Shown one piece after another: positions 1-8,458 of a DNA stretch of 64,000 nt. A program made the position numbers and the translations under genes. Numbering within the stretch: position 1 is the first letter of the stretch; each line of letters begins with the position of its first letter. Source of the DNA: Amphritea japonica ATCC BAA-1530 (GTDB lineage Bacteria; Pseudomonadota; Gammaproteobacteria; Pseudomonadales; Balneatricaceae); NCBI RefSeq assembly GCF_016592435.1, contig NZ_AP014545.1, positions 1,364,001 to 1,428,000 on the forward strand, read 5' to 3'. The notes under the pieces are model-generated. The model did no database searches. It saw only the letters and a program-made list of their open reading frames with translations, and was not told the origin of the DNA.

Positions 1-742
1 GAACTGCCCATCTCGACAGTATGCTTACACCAAATCCAGCTGCTATTAGTTCGATAATAGCGTCGGTCACTTCTACTACGGTTACCAGATGGGGTGCTGT
101 TCCAGAAGGGCGAATAAAACGCTCATATTCAAAGCCGGGCTGTGCTGATTTACTGTAAGTCAGATATTCTTCACTTTCTAAATCGGTGGCCTCAATAAAG
201 GGCTTTGTTGCAAGAGTATGCTCTGGGTGTGTGACTAACACGAGTTCATCCTGAAATACCGGTATTGAATCGATACCTGGAATCGCCAGGTGTCCAGGTG
301 CTAGCACAGCATCGACGCTTCCTTCCTGAAGGTTTTGTAGTGGGTTTTGCGTTGCCGAGGCAACTAGTTCTAGTTGAATGCCGGGCTCTTTTGCAGACAT
401 CTCTTTCAGAAAAGACGGCAGCCAGTGATAGCAGCTATAGGCTGCAACACCAAAACGAACCACCGTTATATCGTTATCTGCCATTTGTTGGAAATCAAAT
501 TCGGCGCGCTGTAGCGTAGGAATGATCTGATTGGCGGTCTGTATCATTGCCCGGCCAGCAGATGTTTGTCGCAGCTTGCGACCCTCTCTTTCAAATAACA
601 ACCCTCCCAAACGCCTTTCCGCTTCGGCGAGTCGATGGCTCAAGGCTGACTGGGTGATACCCAGCACATAAGCTGCCTGTCTCAATGTGCCTGTTTCGTT
701 AATTGCTTTAAGCATTTCCCAATGCCTGATATCTAATCTCAT
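1..742 (-). CDS. LysR-family regulator, MetR-like (3' end cut by window edge)
   Basis: The minus-strand frame is open from the ATG at 742 to the window edge (about 247 codons), so the C-terminus is missing. The protein starts MRLDIRHWEMLKAINETGTL and carries a LysR winged helix-turn-helix (about residues 17-37, with ITQSALSHRL). The effector domain then has a stretch resembling the MetR pattern (AAYSCYHWLPSFL; MetR has a similar S-C-x-x-W-L segment). MetR proteins control methionine biosynthesis using homocysteine, but this assignment is by recognition only. The gene diverges from the DMT transporter at 891, which is the usual arrangement for a LysR regulator and its target. Confidence 0.85.
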   Translation of the reverse strand, partial: MRLDIRHWEMLKAINETGTLRQAAYVLGITQSALSHRLAEAERRLGGLLFEREGRKLRQTSAGRAMIQTANQIIPTLQRAEFDFQQMADNDITVVRFGVAAYSCYHWLPSFLKEMSAKEPGIQLELVASATQNPLQNLQEGSVDAVLAPGHLAIPGIDSIPVFQDELVLVTHPEHTLATKPFIEATDLESEEYLTYSKSAQPGFEYERFIRPSGTAPHLVTVVEVTDAIIELIAAGFGVSILSRWAV

Positions 743-890
743 GCTGTTACCTCGTAGCACTGATCCAGATATGGTGTCATAAATCTCTCATAATAGATGC
801 ATTACTTTAATCAGTAACTAGAATTATTCACTGTTTTTTTAATCAGAAGCGAACTATCGTTCCAGCCATATCCAATGGAATGAGATCCAG

Positions 891-1778
891 ATGAACAGTA
901 AACCAGCAATCAATGGCCAGTATTTAATACTAATGTCGGCTTTCTTTTATGGGTTAAATCCATTTTTCGCACAGCTGCTTTTTAAAGAAGGGCTTGGTGC
1001 AGAGATGGTGAGTCTCTATCGCTTTATTTTACCTGCACTATTTTTCACTTTTTTCCTGCGCACTCCACAAATAAACTGGCCCGAAGCTAGCCGAACCTTA
1101 CTACTGGGCATCGCCAGCGGTGTTTCCATATTTGGTTATTTCCATGCATTAGAAGTATTGCCGGCAGCCACTGCTATCCTGATCTACTATACGTACCCGG
1201 TTTTCAGTGTTTTGATTGGTTGGGCTTTCTTTAGCAGGGAGCCTTCACAAAACGCGCTGATCTCGGCCGCTTTAGTCGCTATAGCGGCATCATTGACCGT
1301 CAGGCCTGAATCTCTTCCTGCAGATGCACTGTTTTCAGTTTGTGCCTGCTTTTTAGCTCCTTTAGTGGTAGCCACTCAGGTTCAATATCTGTCTAATCCC
1401 AGAAAAAAAATCCCAACAACTAATAGGATGGCCTGGATAACGCTGGGCCATATTATTGTTCTTTTACCCATAGCAATATGGTCCTCACCAGCGCAAGTGT
1501 TACCCGTTTCAATTACCGGACTATTATCCGTATTAGGTATCGCGCTCGTGGCTGCAGCTTTGCCTCAAGTGTTATTTATGCTCGGTGCGCCAAGATCATG
1601 TGCAGACAAGAACGCCTTAACAGGGTCTCTCGAGCTAGTTGTCGCCTTACTCTCGGGGGCAGTTTTATTGGGAGAGCATTTAGATCAGCTAGAAGTGACA
1701 GCAATGGTATTAATTGTATTAGCATTGTTTATAAAGCAAGTAGAAAACAAGTCTAAAGAAGGAGCTTTAGCGGGTTGA
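891..1778 (+). CDS. DMT-superfamily (EamA) transporter
   Basis: A 295-residue, very hydrophobic protein with about ten predicted membrane segments arranged as two EamA repeats, the normal size and plan for drug/metabolite transporters. The first repeat has the typical start (ISLAFFYGLNPFFAQLL-like helix after residue 10) and the ILIYYTYPVF segment usual at the end of that repeat. The second repeat ends with a LGEHLDQLEVTAMVLI-type helix. It sits in the inner membrane and probably exports a small metabolite or amino acid. The divergent MetR-like regulator at 1-742 is the likely controller. Substrate cannot be read from the sequence. Confidence 0.85.
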   Translation: MNSKPAINGQYLILMSAFFYGLNPFFAQLLFKEGLGAEMVSLYRFILPALFFTFFLRTPQINWPEASRTLLLGIASGVSIFGYFHALEVLPAATAILIYYTYPVFSVLIGWAFFSREPSQNALISAALVAIAASLTVRPESLPADALFSVCACFLAPLVVATQVQYLSNPRKKIPTTNRMAWITLGHIIVLLPIAIWSSPAQVLPVSITGLLSVLGIALVAAALPQVLFMLGAPRSCADKNALTGSLELVVALLSGAVLLGEHLDQLEVTAMVLIVLALFIKQVENKSKEGALAG

Positions 1779-1882
1779 TATGCTGTTATCTTTGTTCGGC
1801 GGGGGAGTGGTAAGAGTGGTTTATTCGGCCGGGTCTGCGGTGAAATGAAGAGGTATTGTTAACTGCATCAGTACTTACGATA

Positions 1883-1918
1883 AAAGCAGGAAAGAGAGTC
1901 GCTGATTCTCTTTCCTGC
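1883..1918 (-). terminator. Rho-independent terminator of the zinc-ribbon gene
   Basis: A perfect 12-bp stem (1886-1897 with 1907-1918, arm GCAGGAAAGAGA) with a 9-nt loop lies just past the stop codon at 1927. On the minus strand it is followed by TTTTA, so it should end transcription of the minus-strand gene at 1927-2688. Confidence 0.7.
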
Positions 1919-1926
1919 GGAAGGTC

Positions 1927-2688
1927 TTACGCCTTTTGACCGCTTTCTATTGATTGAGTTAGTTCCTGGATAACTTGTTTTATATCGCTGGCTCGGGTGT
2001 ATAGCTCCATTTTAGCTCCACCTACACCGGTTATCTGAAGCGCTGCTTTACGGGATAAAAAGCCAAAGCAGATTAATACTGCGCCTACTATGTACAGCAA
2101 AGGTATGTAGTATTGGAATCCGGCAATAAAAGCGCCGATTCCCAGAGCATAAAACCAGATATGTCCATTCGATGATGCCTGACTGAATTCAGCGATTCTT
2201 TCGGGATTAATTGAAAAGTGCATATCCTGGAATGTATTACGGCCTTTATATATCACTAAGCTGCTGGCATCGATGGAATCATGATAACGCTGTGTAACTT
2301 TATCCATATCCTCATCAATATCAGTAATATTACCGGTACTGGCAACGGATCCTTGATCGACATGAATGAATCCCAGGATAACGAGGCCGACGAAGGTGAT
2401 TCCTGCCGCAAGTGGCCAGTCCAGACTCATCCAGGCAAAAATTACAGCTATCACTAACGGCAACCCTATAACGGCATAAACCCAGTTACGGGTTTTCACA
2501 CAGGCGATAGCGGCTATTTCCGCGAGTACCAGATTCGCTCCACCGGCTTTAAAAAGCTCGTTTTTAATGGGTTCAGGTTTTTCAACGGTAACAGGGGAGG
2601 CTTCTTTAAGCGGATGGCCACATGAGGGGCAAGCAACAGCTGCATCAGAAACCTGATTATTGCATTCGGGGCAGGATACTAAAGCCAT
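1927..2688 (-). CDS. Zinc-ribbon membrane protein of unknown function
   Basis: A 253-residue protein. The N-terminus is a zinc ribbon with two CxxC knuckles (C6-P-E-C9 and C20-P-S-C23-G-H). Two hydrophobic hairpins follow (about residues 69-107 and 174-210), separated by a soluble segment. The layout is a cytosolic zinc ribbon tethered to the inner membrane; the last 40 residues (KAALQITGVGGAKMELYTRA...) look like a PH-like or DUF-type fold facing the cytosol, but I do not recognise a named family. It is monocistronic and has its own terminator. Function unknown. Confidence 0.75.
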   Translation of the reverse strand: MALVSCPECNNQVSDAAVACPSCGHPLKEASPVTVEKPEPIKNELFKAGGANLVLAEIAAIACVKTRNWVYAVIGLPLVIAVIFAWMSLDWPLAAGITFVGLVILGFIHVDQGSVASTGNITDIDEDMDKVTQRYHDSIDASSLVIYKGRNTFQDMHFSINPERIAEFSQASSNGHIWFYALGIGAFIAGFQYYIPLLYIVGAVLICFGFLSRKAALQITGVGGAKMELYTRASDIKQVIQELTQSIESGQKA

Positions 2689-3088
2689 GATTCTTCCTTA
2701 AATAATTAATGGTCCAGCGAATTAGGTTAATAATGTGCAACAGAGTATCAATTTGTGCGCTGCGGAACAATATATTCAAGGTTCTTAATGTAAAGTTAGA
2801 CTATTGATATGCTACTTCATGATCTCTGACACTTGAGATAAAAAAATACGATATGAAATAATAAGTTGGCATAGTTTTATGACACGATTTTATTTATCTG
2901 GCAAACGTTGAAGGTAGGCAGAAGGCCGGTTAATTTTAATCATAATTCCTAGAATTATGATGCGGTTGCAGTATAGTGGTTTTGAAGATTTTCAGTGAGT
3001 CTGTGCGGCTAGGGCACCATAACGCTTGTTTTGTTATAACTTCCGTAGTGTCCGCCGTGAAGTGGATCGTTTAAAGCTTAGAGGGAAT
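2689..3088. other. Intergenic region with a palindrome
   Basis: About 400 bp without a supported gene. It holds divergent promoters for the zinc-ribbon gene and the metallo-hydrolase gene, and a 23-bp inverted repeat listed separately. The reading frame of the downstream gene is open from 3026, but the start at 3089 is favoured. Confidence 0.5.
2939..2961. promoter_or_regulatory. 23-bp inverted repeat, candidate operator
   Basis: Perfect 10-bp arms (ATCATAATTC and its complement GAATTATGAT) flank a 3-nt centre (CTA). It lies 128 bp upstream of the start codon at 3089. There is no T-run, so a protein-binding site is more likely than a terminator. The binding protein is unknown. Confidence 0.45.
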
Positions 3089-3835
3089 ATGTTGAAGCCT
3101 AATTATGAGCAAATCAGCCTTTTGGTTTTGGGCGTTTCTGGTGGTGCTGGTCACGTTTACGATGGAAGTTGTAGCAGCAGTTTTTTAATTCTGAAAAATG
3201 ATGAGCCAGTAGCCCTTATTGATCTTGGTTTGGGGGTTATCCGGTCACTGAATCACTACGGTTATTCGTTACCTGATACGGTTGTTATTACCCATAATCA
3301 CACAGATCATTCAGGAGAGTTGCCTGTCGTTCTGCGAGTGGAGGAAGCGAGAGGAAGGCTTTTAAATATCGTTGCTGCGGCACCTGTATCTGAAAGGTTA
3401 CGGGAGCATAGAATGGCTGAGCATGCGGAGCTGTATCAAGCTTCTGATTTAGCGAACTGGCTCTCCCCCGAATCTGAGGTGGAAACCCCTTTGATAGATA
3501 ACCTCTATATAACGTTTCACGCAACCCGGCACTCTGAATTGTGCTTTGGCTTCGTTATCAGTCGGTTAAGTGGGACCAAAAAGACGCCTTTGATCGGTTA
3601 TACCGGTGATAGTGGTTGTTTTCCTTCTTTATATAACAAAATATCTCGCTGTATGGTGTCAGTTTTTGACGCGCGGTTGAAGGGTAATAAATGGCATGCA
3701 GCCATAGAAGAAGCACAACCTTTTTTAACGGAGCATTCCTACATTATTGGGCACGGCATGGACGTTCAAAATATACCTGAACATAGTAGGATGATGCGGC
3801 CCGGCCAGTTGATTAGTATTCCGGAGGTAGACTGA
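3089..3835 (+). CDS. Metallo-beta-lactamase-fold hydrolase
   Basis: A 248-residue protein from the ATG at 3089, which follows a good ribosome-binding site (GAGGGA); an in-frame start at 3026 would add 21 residues with no family resemblance. It carries the zinc-binding motif HNHTDH of the MBL fold (VVITHNHTDHSGELP), a later TGDSG segment that supplies a bridging Asp, and a late GHG that could supply the last His. The start (LLVLGVSGGAG...) resembles RNase Z/phosphodiesterase-type MBL proteins. Its substrate is not evident. It is one base away from the following membrane-protein gene, so the two are probably co-translated. Confidence 0.8.
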   Translation: MLKPNYEQISLLVLGVSGGAGHVYDGSCSSSFLILKNDEPVALIDLGLGVIRSLNHYGYSLPDTVVITHNHTDHSGELPVVLRVEEARGRLLNIVAAAPVSERLREHRMAEHAELYQASDLANWLSPESEVETPLIDNLYITFHATRHSELCFGFVISRLSGTKKTPLIGYTGDSGCFPSLYNKISRCMVSVFDARLKGNKWHAAIEEAQPFLTEHSYIIGHGMDVQNIPEHSRMMRPGQLISIPEVD

Positions 3836-3836
3836 G

Positions 3837-4469
3837 ATGCAGTTCGCAGATACCGTTAAATCGACGATTCAAGGTGTTTACTCATTCTCACCCTATTTCT
3901 GGGTAGACAGTTACCTGAAGAAGCGGGAGTTTGGTTTTAATGAGGGGAGTGAAGATCAGCAAGCCTGGCGAAGTCGTCGCTTGCTGTTGTCTGAAAGGTA
4001 TATTGTCTATTGGTTCTTTACTGCGATGGCTCTTTTTGTGCTGACGCCTGTTTTACCTGTATGGGTGGCAATTCCCTTGTTACTACGAGTAATGGGTATC
4101 CTGAATAAAGAGCTGGGTGTGATACTGTTTGGTATCTGTAAGATTACCGAAGGTACCATGGTTGCCGCTTCGGGAAGAGTCATTGTGCTGGGGTTAGTTA
4201 ACTACCTTACAGCGATGTTTTTATTTGCATCTTCCTATGCCTTGATCTGTTCGTTTGGCAGTATTCCAGAATACACTCAGCTTACGCTTCCTGTGTGGCC
4301 GCTGATACAGGCTATGAATGTACAGTTTACGTTAACCAGTGCATTCCCACCGGCAAACCTTATGACCTGGTTTGTCTGTTTATTTCACAGTGGCTTCTGC
4401 TTCATGTTCGGTACTATTGTCATTTCGATGTTTGTGTCGTTACTCAATATTAAGCCTATCAATAAATGA
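3837..4469 (+). CDS. Hypothetical integral membrane protein
   Basis: A 210-residue protein with a soluble N-terminal 50 residues and about four to five hydrophobic segments (roughly residues 52-88, 95-145 and 183-205). I recognise no family. The start ATG lies one base after the stop of the MBL-fold gene (TGAGATG), indicating a two-gene operon; the pair may form a membrane-associated hydrolase unit, which is inference from position only. Confidence 0.7.
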   Translation: MQFADTVKSTIQGVYSFSPYFWVDSYLKKREFGFNEGSEDQQAWRSRRLLLSERYIVYWFFTAMALFVLTPVLPVWVAIPLLLRVMGILNKELGVILFGICKITEGTMVAASGRVIVLGLVNYLTAMFLFASSYALICSFGSIPEYTQLTLPVWPLIQAMNVQFTLTSAFPPANLMTWFVCLFHSGFCFMFGTIVISMFVSLLNIKPINK

Positions 4470-4498
4470 CCTTGTTGAATTTTCATAAATAACACTTG

Positions 4499-4556
4499 AG
4501 CCCGCCTGTTATGAATGAAGCATTTATTTGTCAATAAGCAGACATAAAGGGCGGGC
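4499..4556. terminator. Possible bidirectional terminator between convergent genes
   Basis: AGCCCGCC (about 4499) pairs with GGGCGGGCT (about 4548-4556) between two convergent genes. The loop is long (near 40 nt) and no clear T-run follows, so this is weak. Confidence 0.3.
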
Positions 4557-4586
4557 TGGTAAGACCTGGTAAGTTTAGCTGAAGTG

Positions 4587-5441
4587 CTAAGGCTTTAGCT
4601 TTAGCACATTATCAATATCAGATGCTTGATGCCGTTCTGGCAGCTGCTGCCATGGCTCTCCCCAGGTTTTGTTAATAATATTTCCTCGCTGTACCGCAGG
4701 GCGTTGCCATACTTCTTCTGTCCAGCGTTGCAGGTTCTTGTAACTTTTCACATCCAGGAAGTCTCCAGCATCGTACTGAACACCACGTGCTAAGTTGCCA
4801 TACCAGGGCCAGATTGCCATATCAGCGATGCTGTAGTGATCATTTGCAATAAACTGACTTGTGGCCAATTGCTGGTCTAGCAGATCGAGTTGGCGTTTAG
4901 TTTCCATCGTAAAGCGATTGATGGGGTACTCCATTTTTTCCGGAGCATAGGCGTAAAAATGGCCAAAGCCGCCACCTAAATAAGGTGCGGAGCCCTGTAA
5001 CCAAAAGAGCCAATTGAGGACTTCGGTACGCTCTGATAGCTCTGCTGGCAGAAACTGGCCAAATTTTTCAGCCAGATAGAGTAGTATTGCGCCGGACTCG
5101 AAGACTCGGGTTGGTTGCTTGGTAGTACGGTCGACTAGCGCAGGGATTTTGGAATTTGGATTGATGCCGACAAAGCCACTGGCGAATTGGTCTCCTTCGC
5201 TGATTCTGATCAGGTGAGCATCATATTCAGCGCCAGTTTCACCCGCGGCCAACAATTCTTCAAGCATGATGGTGACTTTCTGACCATTGGGAGTACCCAT
5301 TGAGTAAAGCTGAAGAGGATGCTTGCCTTCGGGCAACACTTTTTCATGAGTTGCTCCAGCGGTTGGCCTGTTTAATTTTGACCAGGCGCCGCCATTCTCA
5401 GTATCAAACGTCCAGACTTTAGGGGGGAGGTATTCGCTCAT
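4587..5441 (-). CDS. yghU: Glutathione S-transferase family protein YghU
   Basis: A 284-residue protein that I recognise as YghU of E. coli along its whole length: N-terminal segment around PPKVWTFDTENGGAW, then GKHPLQLYSMGTPNGQKVT, then the thioredoxin-like GST domain (about residues 40-125, with NPNSKIPAL and ESGAILLYLAEKFG), then the all-helical GST domain (about 130-260, with NWLFWLQGSAPYLGGGFGHF). YghU is a Nu-class GST with disulfide-bond reductase/peroxidase activity that binds two glutathiones. Monocistronic on the minus strand and convergent with the membrane-protein gene. Confidence 0.93.
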   Translation of the reverse strand: MSEYLPPKVWTFDTENGGAWSKLNRPTAGATHEKVLPEGKHPLQLYSMGTPNGQKVTIMLEELLAAGETGAEYDAHLIRISEGDQFASGFVGINPNSKIPALVDRTTKQPTRVFESGAILLYLAEKFGQFLPAELSERTEVLNWLFWLQGSAPYLGGGFGHFYAYAPEKMEYPINRFTMETKRQLDLLDQQLATSQFIANDHYSIADMAIWPWYGNLARGVQYDAGDFLDVKSYKNLQRWTEEVWQRPAVQRGNIINKTWGEPWQQLPERHQASDIDNVLKLKP

Positions 5442-5602
5442 TACGGCCTCTATATCATCTAATGTGTCGCTATCTCTGTTGATTGTAGCCTGATTCTACA
5501 GATGAAAGCATAGGTTTAGTCATTCTTTCATAGCGTTAACAGGCAGCTCTTTTGCCTGTGGCTTTTATTGCTTTTACTGGCTTGATACTACTGGATTCTA
5601 TT

Positions 5603-5629
5603 TGGTATTTATCGATACCAGAGTGGTAT
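5603..5629. promoter_or_regulatory. Three alternating TGGTAT/ATACCA half-sites
   Basis: TGGTAT at 5603-5608, ATACCA at 5615-5620 and TGGTAT at 5624-5629 form two inverted repeats sharing the middle arm, with spacers of 6 and 3 nt. They lie about 160 bp upstream of the yghU start. A transcription-factor site is possible; nothing identifies the factor. Confidence 0.35.
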
Positions 5630-5766
5630 CTGTAAATTAATATGTCGGAAGATATTACAGCGGTTGCCTGAAATATTGCTGAATAAATGCTTAGATTTAT
5701 GCAGATAAAGAGTTAAGGGTGCTGAAAAGGTAACGCTCAGAGGGAAAAAATCCGGTATCAAATAAT

Positions 5767-5801
5767 GGATGCCGGATGCCGGATGCCGGATGCCGGATGA
5801 C
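5767..5801. repeat. 7-bp tandem repeat (GGATGCC, four exact copies plus one variant)
   Basis: GGATGCC is repeated at 5767, 5774, 5781 and 5788, followed by GGATGAC at 5795. It is noncoding and the copies are identical, so the copy number probably varies by slippage. Confidence 0.9.
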
Positions 5802-5975
5802 AGGAAACTTATCTTATATCAGTACGCTTCATTCGGGTCAGGCTGATATCTGATAGCCTGAAATAGTTTGTTTATCCATCTTGGTGAGTCGCTGTAATAG
5901 TGCTGCAATTATTGTATTTCGCTCTATAACTTCCTGCTACTCTGCTTTACTGGCTATACCAGAGTAATCTACACC

Positions 5976-6860
5976 TCAGCTCTCGCTATAAGCCCAGGAA
6001 GCGGTACTGGCAAAGTCGACAAATTGGGTGATCTCGTTCATGTTTTCGTTTTCACCCCACTCAAAACCAATCGATCTTTGGTATCTGTCTTCAGCCATAG
6101 GTGTCGTGATAATGCGGGAAGAAGCATAGTGGGCTGGCACTATTGTCAGGCCAATGTTGGCTTCGACCAGAGCAAGTGCCCGATCATCCTGATTGGTTAC
6201 GTAAGCCATATTCAATTTTACATTATGTTGCTTCATCAGATTCTGAATAAGTACCCGGTGCTCACAGTGACTGCGCCCGATAAACAATTCATCGTTCAGA
6301 TCTTTAATGTTGATCACTTTCGATTTGCTAAAGTGATGACTCCGGGACATCGCAACCAGATAGGGTTCTGAAAATAGTGGTTTTGCACATTGAAATCTGC
6401 GATTCAACGGTGGACCTTCCTGAACGGTTGTCAGCGCCAGATCGATACGGTTGTCCCGTTCCAGTTTGAGCATATCCGCTGCACTTGAATCAAACACGTC
6501 AAGCTTAAGGTCGGGATTTTCCCGGCGATATTGCTCAATTAACCGGGCTACTGCAGTAATAGATAAGGTGTTTATCACACCGAGTCTGAGTCTGCGCTGC
6601 ACCTCATGTTGTTTGAGTTCATCCTTAGCTCTGGCGCACTCACCGACAATGAGCTTTGCTCGTTGTAATAGTTTTCGCCCAGCGGGTGTGAGCACCACAT
6701 TGCGCTTATTCCGGGTGAAGAGTTTTACCCCTACCTCGGTTTCCAGCTTTGATATTGAGGCGGACAGTGCCGGTTGAGACACAAATGATCGTTCGGCACC
6801 CCGGGTAAAACTTTCTGACTCTGCGGCAGCCAGGAATAGGCGTAATTGTTGTAATTCCAT
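5976..6860 (-). CDS. LysR-family transcriptional regulator
   Basis: About 294 residues from the ATG at 6860 (MELQQLRLFLAAAESESF), the canonical LysR start, which has an AGG-containing site upstream; the in-frame ATG at 6881 adds seven residues and lacks one. The N-terminal winged helix (residues 1-60, with FVSQPALSASISKLE) is followed by a LysR substrate-binding domain (about 90-290). It diverges from the SDR/isomerase pair at 6976-8326 across about 115 bp, so it most likely controls that operon in response to its substrate, possibly an aromatic or alicyclic compound. Confidence 0.9.
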   Translation of the reverse strand: MELQQLRLFLAAAESESFTRGAERSFVSQPALSASISKLETEVGVKLFTRNKRNVVLTPAGRKLLQRAKLIVGECARAKDELKQHEVQRRLRLGVINTLSITAVARLIEQYRRENPDLKLDVFDSSAADMLKLERDNRIDLALTTVQEGPPLNRRFQCAKPLFSEPYLVAMSRSHHFSKSKVINIKDLNDELFIGRSHCEHRVLIQNLMKQHNVKLNMAYVTNQDDRALALVEANIGLTIVPAHYASSRIITTPMAEDRYQRSIGFEWGENENMNEITQFVDFASTASWAYSES

Positions 6861-6975
6861 ATCATAACCTGTGTTTATCATTATGATTTAAATAATCGAT
6901 TGTATTTATTGTAGTTTAAGCTCTACACTTTTTTCAATCATTAGTACGTAAGAGAGCACAAATCAGGAGAGTGGA

Positions 6976-7707
6976 ATGACAGTAATCGAAAAACCTATCG
7001 CATTGATTGTGGGTGCTGGTGATCATCTGGGCGCGGCGATTGCCAGACGGTTTGCGACCGAGGGTTATCATATTGTTGCCACCCGACGGCGGGGTGACCT
7101 GGCTGCTCTGGTGAGTGATGTGCGGTCATTAGGCTCTGATGCTACAGCGTTATTTTCAGATGCACGGGACGAAGAGGAGGTGCTTGCATTGGTTGAAAAG
7201 GTAGAGTCTGAGCTGGGGCCTATCAGTGTTGCGGTCTTCAATGTCGGGGGGAATGTGCGCTTTGGCATTACTGAAACGACAACGCAGGTATACCGAAAAG
7301 TCTGGGAAATGTGTGCCCTGGCTGGCTTTTTGGTAGGGCGTGAGGTGGCTAAAAAGATGTTGCCTCGAGAGCAGGGTACCATTATTTTTACCGGTGCTTC
7401 AGCCAGTGTGCGCGGTAGCAGTGGTTTTGCTGCCTTCGCCGGGGGCAAGCACGCCTTAAGAGCGTTGGCGCAAAGTATGTCTCGTGAGTTGGGCCCCAAG
7501 GGGATACATGTGGCGCATGTAATCGTGGATGGCCTGATTGAAAATGAAGCAACAAAAGCGTTTCTTCCCGATCTTTTCGCCAGCAAAGGTGAGAACGGTA
7601 TTATCCAGCCGGATGACCTGGCTGAGGTTTATTGGCAGCTTCATAAGCAACCTAAAACGGCCTGGACCTTTGAACAGGATGTTCGTCCATGCGCAGAACA
7701 ATGGTAA
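6976..7707 (+). CDS. Atypical short-chain dehydrogenase/reductase lacking the catalytic Tyr
   Basis: A 243-residue Rossmann-fold SDR: nucleotide-binding VGAGDHLG (residues 12-19), NVGGN (89-93) in place of NNAG, and GASAS (140-144). The catalytic YxxxK is replaced by F154-A-G-G-K158, so the Lys is kept but the Tyr is Phe. I recall a subfamily with AFA-x-x-K at this place, so it may be a conserved variant rather than a broken enzyme. It is followed 34 bp later by an HCCA isomerase-like gene and faces a LysR regulator; the pair is probably a small catabolic operon. Whether it is a redox enzyme is uncertain. Confidence 0.85.
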   Translation: MTVIEKPIALIVGAGDHLGAAIARRFATEGYHIVATRRRGDLAALVSDVRSLGSDATALFSDARDEEEVLALVEKVESELGPISVAVFNVGGNVRFGITETTTQVYRKVWEMCALAGFLVGREVAKKMLPREQGTIIFTGASASVRGSSGFAAFAGGKHALRALAQSMSRELGPKGIHVAHVIVDGLIENEATKAFLPDLFASKGENGIIQPDDLAEVYWQLHKQPKTAWTFEQDVRPCAEQW

Positions 7708-7741
7708 TTAAACCGATTCTAATCTGACTGAGGTATCGTAA

Positions 7742-8326
7742 ATGAGTAAAACAGTAGATTTCTATTATGACTATATCAGCCTGGCATCCTATTTTGGCTT
7801 TATGCGGCTGACAGAGCTTTGCCGAAAAACCGGAGCGACCATTAATTACAAACCTATGCTGTTGGGTGGCGTGTTTAAAGCTAACGGTAATACTTCACCA
7901 CTCACGGTACCGGCGAAATGGGAGTGGATGAAAAAAGATTTTGCGCGTCATGCTGAGTACTACGGTATTCCTTATCAGCTCAATCCGCATTTTGTGTTCA
8001 GTACTGTCAGCGTGATGCGGGGGGCTTTCTGGGCGCTGTCTGAGGGGCGCATTGAAGATTACAACCGTGCCATGTTTACAGCGGCTTGGGCGGACGGTAA
8101 AGATCTTTCCTCTGCCGATGTGATATCAGAGGTACTGAGTGACGCCGGCTTTGATGCAACTGTAGTTATGGAAGCTATGACGCACCCTGAAAATAAACAA
8201 GCGCTGATTCAAGCCACTGAAGCGGCAGTAGAGCGGGGTGTTTTTGGTGCACCTACGCTATTTGTCGATGATGAGATTTACTTTGGTCAAGACCGCCTGG
8301 GCTGGGTTGAAAGGGCACTTCTCTGA
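7742..8326 (+). CDS. 2-hydroxychromene-2-carboxylate isomerase-like protein (DsbA/GST-kappa fold)
   Basis: A 194-residue protein with the family start (MSKTVDFYYDYISLASYFG), a long helical insert, and the C-terminal GAPTLFVDDEIYFGQDRL that marks HCCA isomerases/GST kappa. The known member NahD isomerises 2-hydroxychromene-2-carboxylate to trans-o-hydroxybenzylidenepyruvate in naphthalene breakdown using glutathione. Here there are no ring-cleavage genes nearby, so the actual substrate is open. A strong terminator follows at once, so the operon is the SDR plus this gene. Confidence 0.88.
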   Translation: MSKTVDFYYDYISLASYFGFMRLTELCRKTGATINYKPMLLGGVFKANGNTSPLTVPAKWEWMKKDFARHAEYYGIPYQLNPHFVFSTVSVMRGAFWALSEGRIEDYNRAMFTAAWADGKDLSSADVISEVLSDAGFDATVVMEAMTHPENKQALIQATEAAVERGVFGAPTLFVDDEIYFGQDRLGWVERALL

Positions 8327-8334
8327 TTGAAAAA

Positions 8335-8372
8335 AAGGGCCTGCATAGTCAGTAGATGCAGGCCCTTCTTTT
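8335..8372 (+). terminator. Rho-independent terminator after the SDR/isomerase operon
   Basis: A 12-bp stem (8335-8346 with 8356-8367, core GGGCCTGCAT) with a 9-nt loop, followed by a T-rich tail (TTCTTTT), 9 bp after the stop at 8326. Confidence 0.9.
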
Positions 8373-8458
8373 AGCTGTGTATGGGATATCAGGCGGTACT
8401 CATATGAAAGCGTCTACCCGGGAAAAGATACACTGCTTAACCACCAGTGAGAGCTTAC

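Larger units (their letters stand above)
5442..5975. other. 534-bp intergenic region without a gene
   Basis: No coding frame is convincing. It holds the yghU promoter region, an overlapping inverted-repeat cluster at 5603-5629 and a 7-bp tandem repeat at 5767-5801, both listed separately. Confidence 0.5.
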
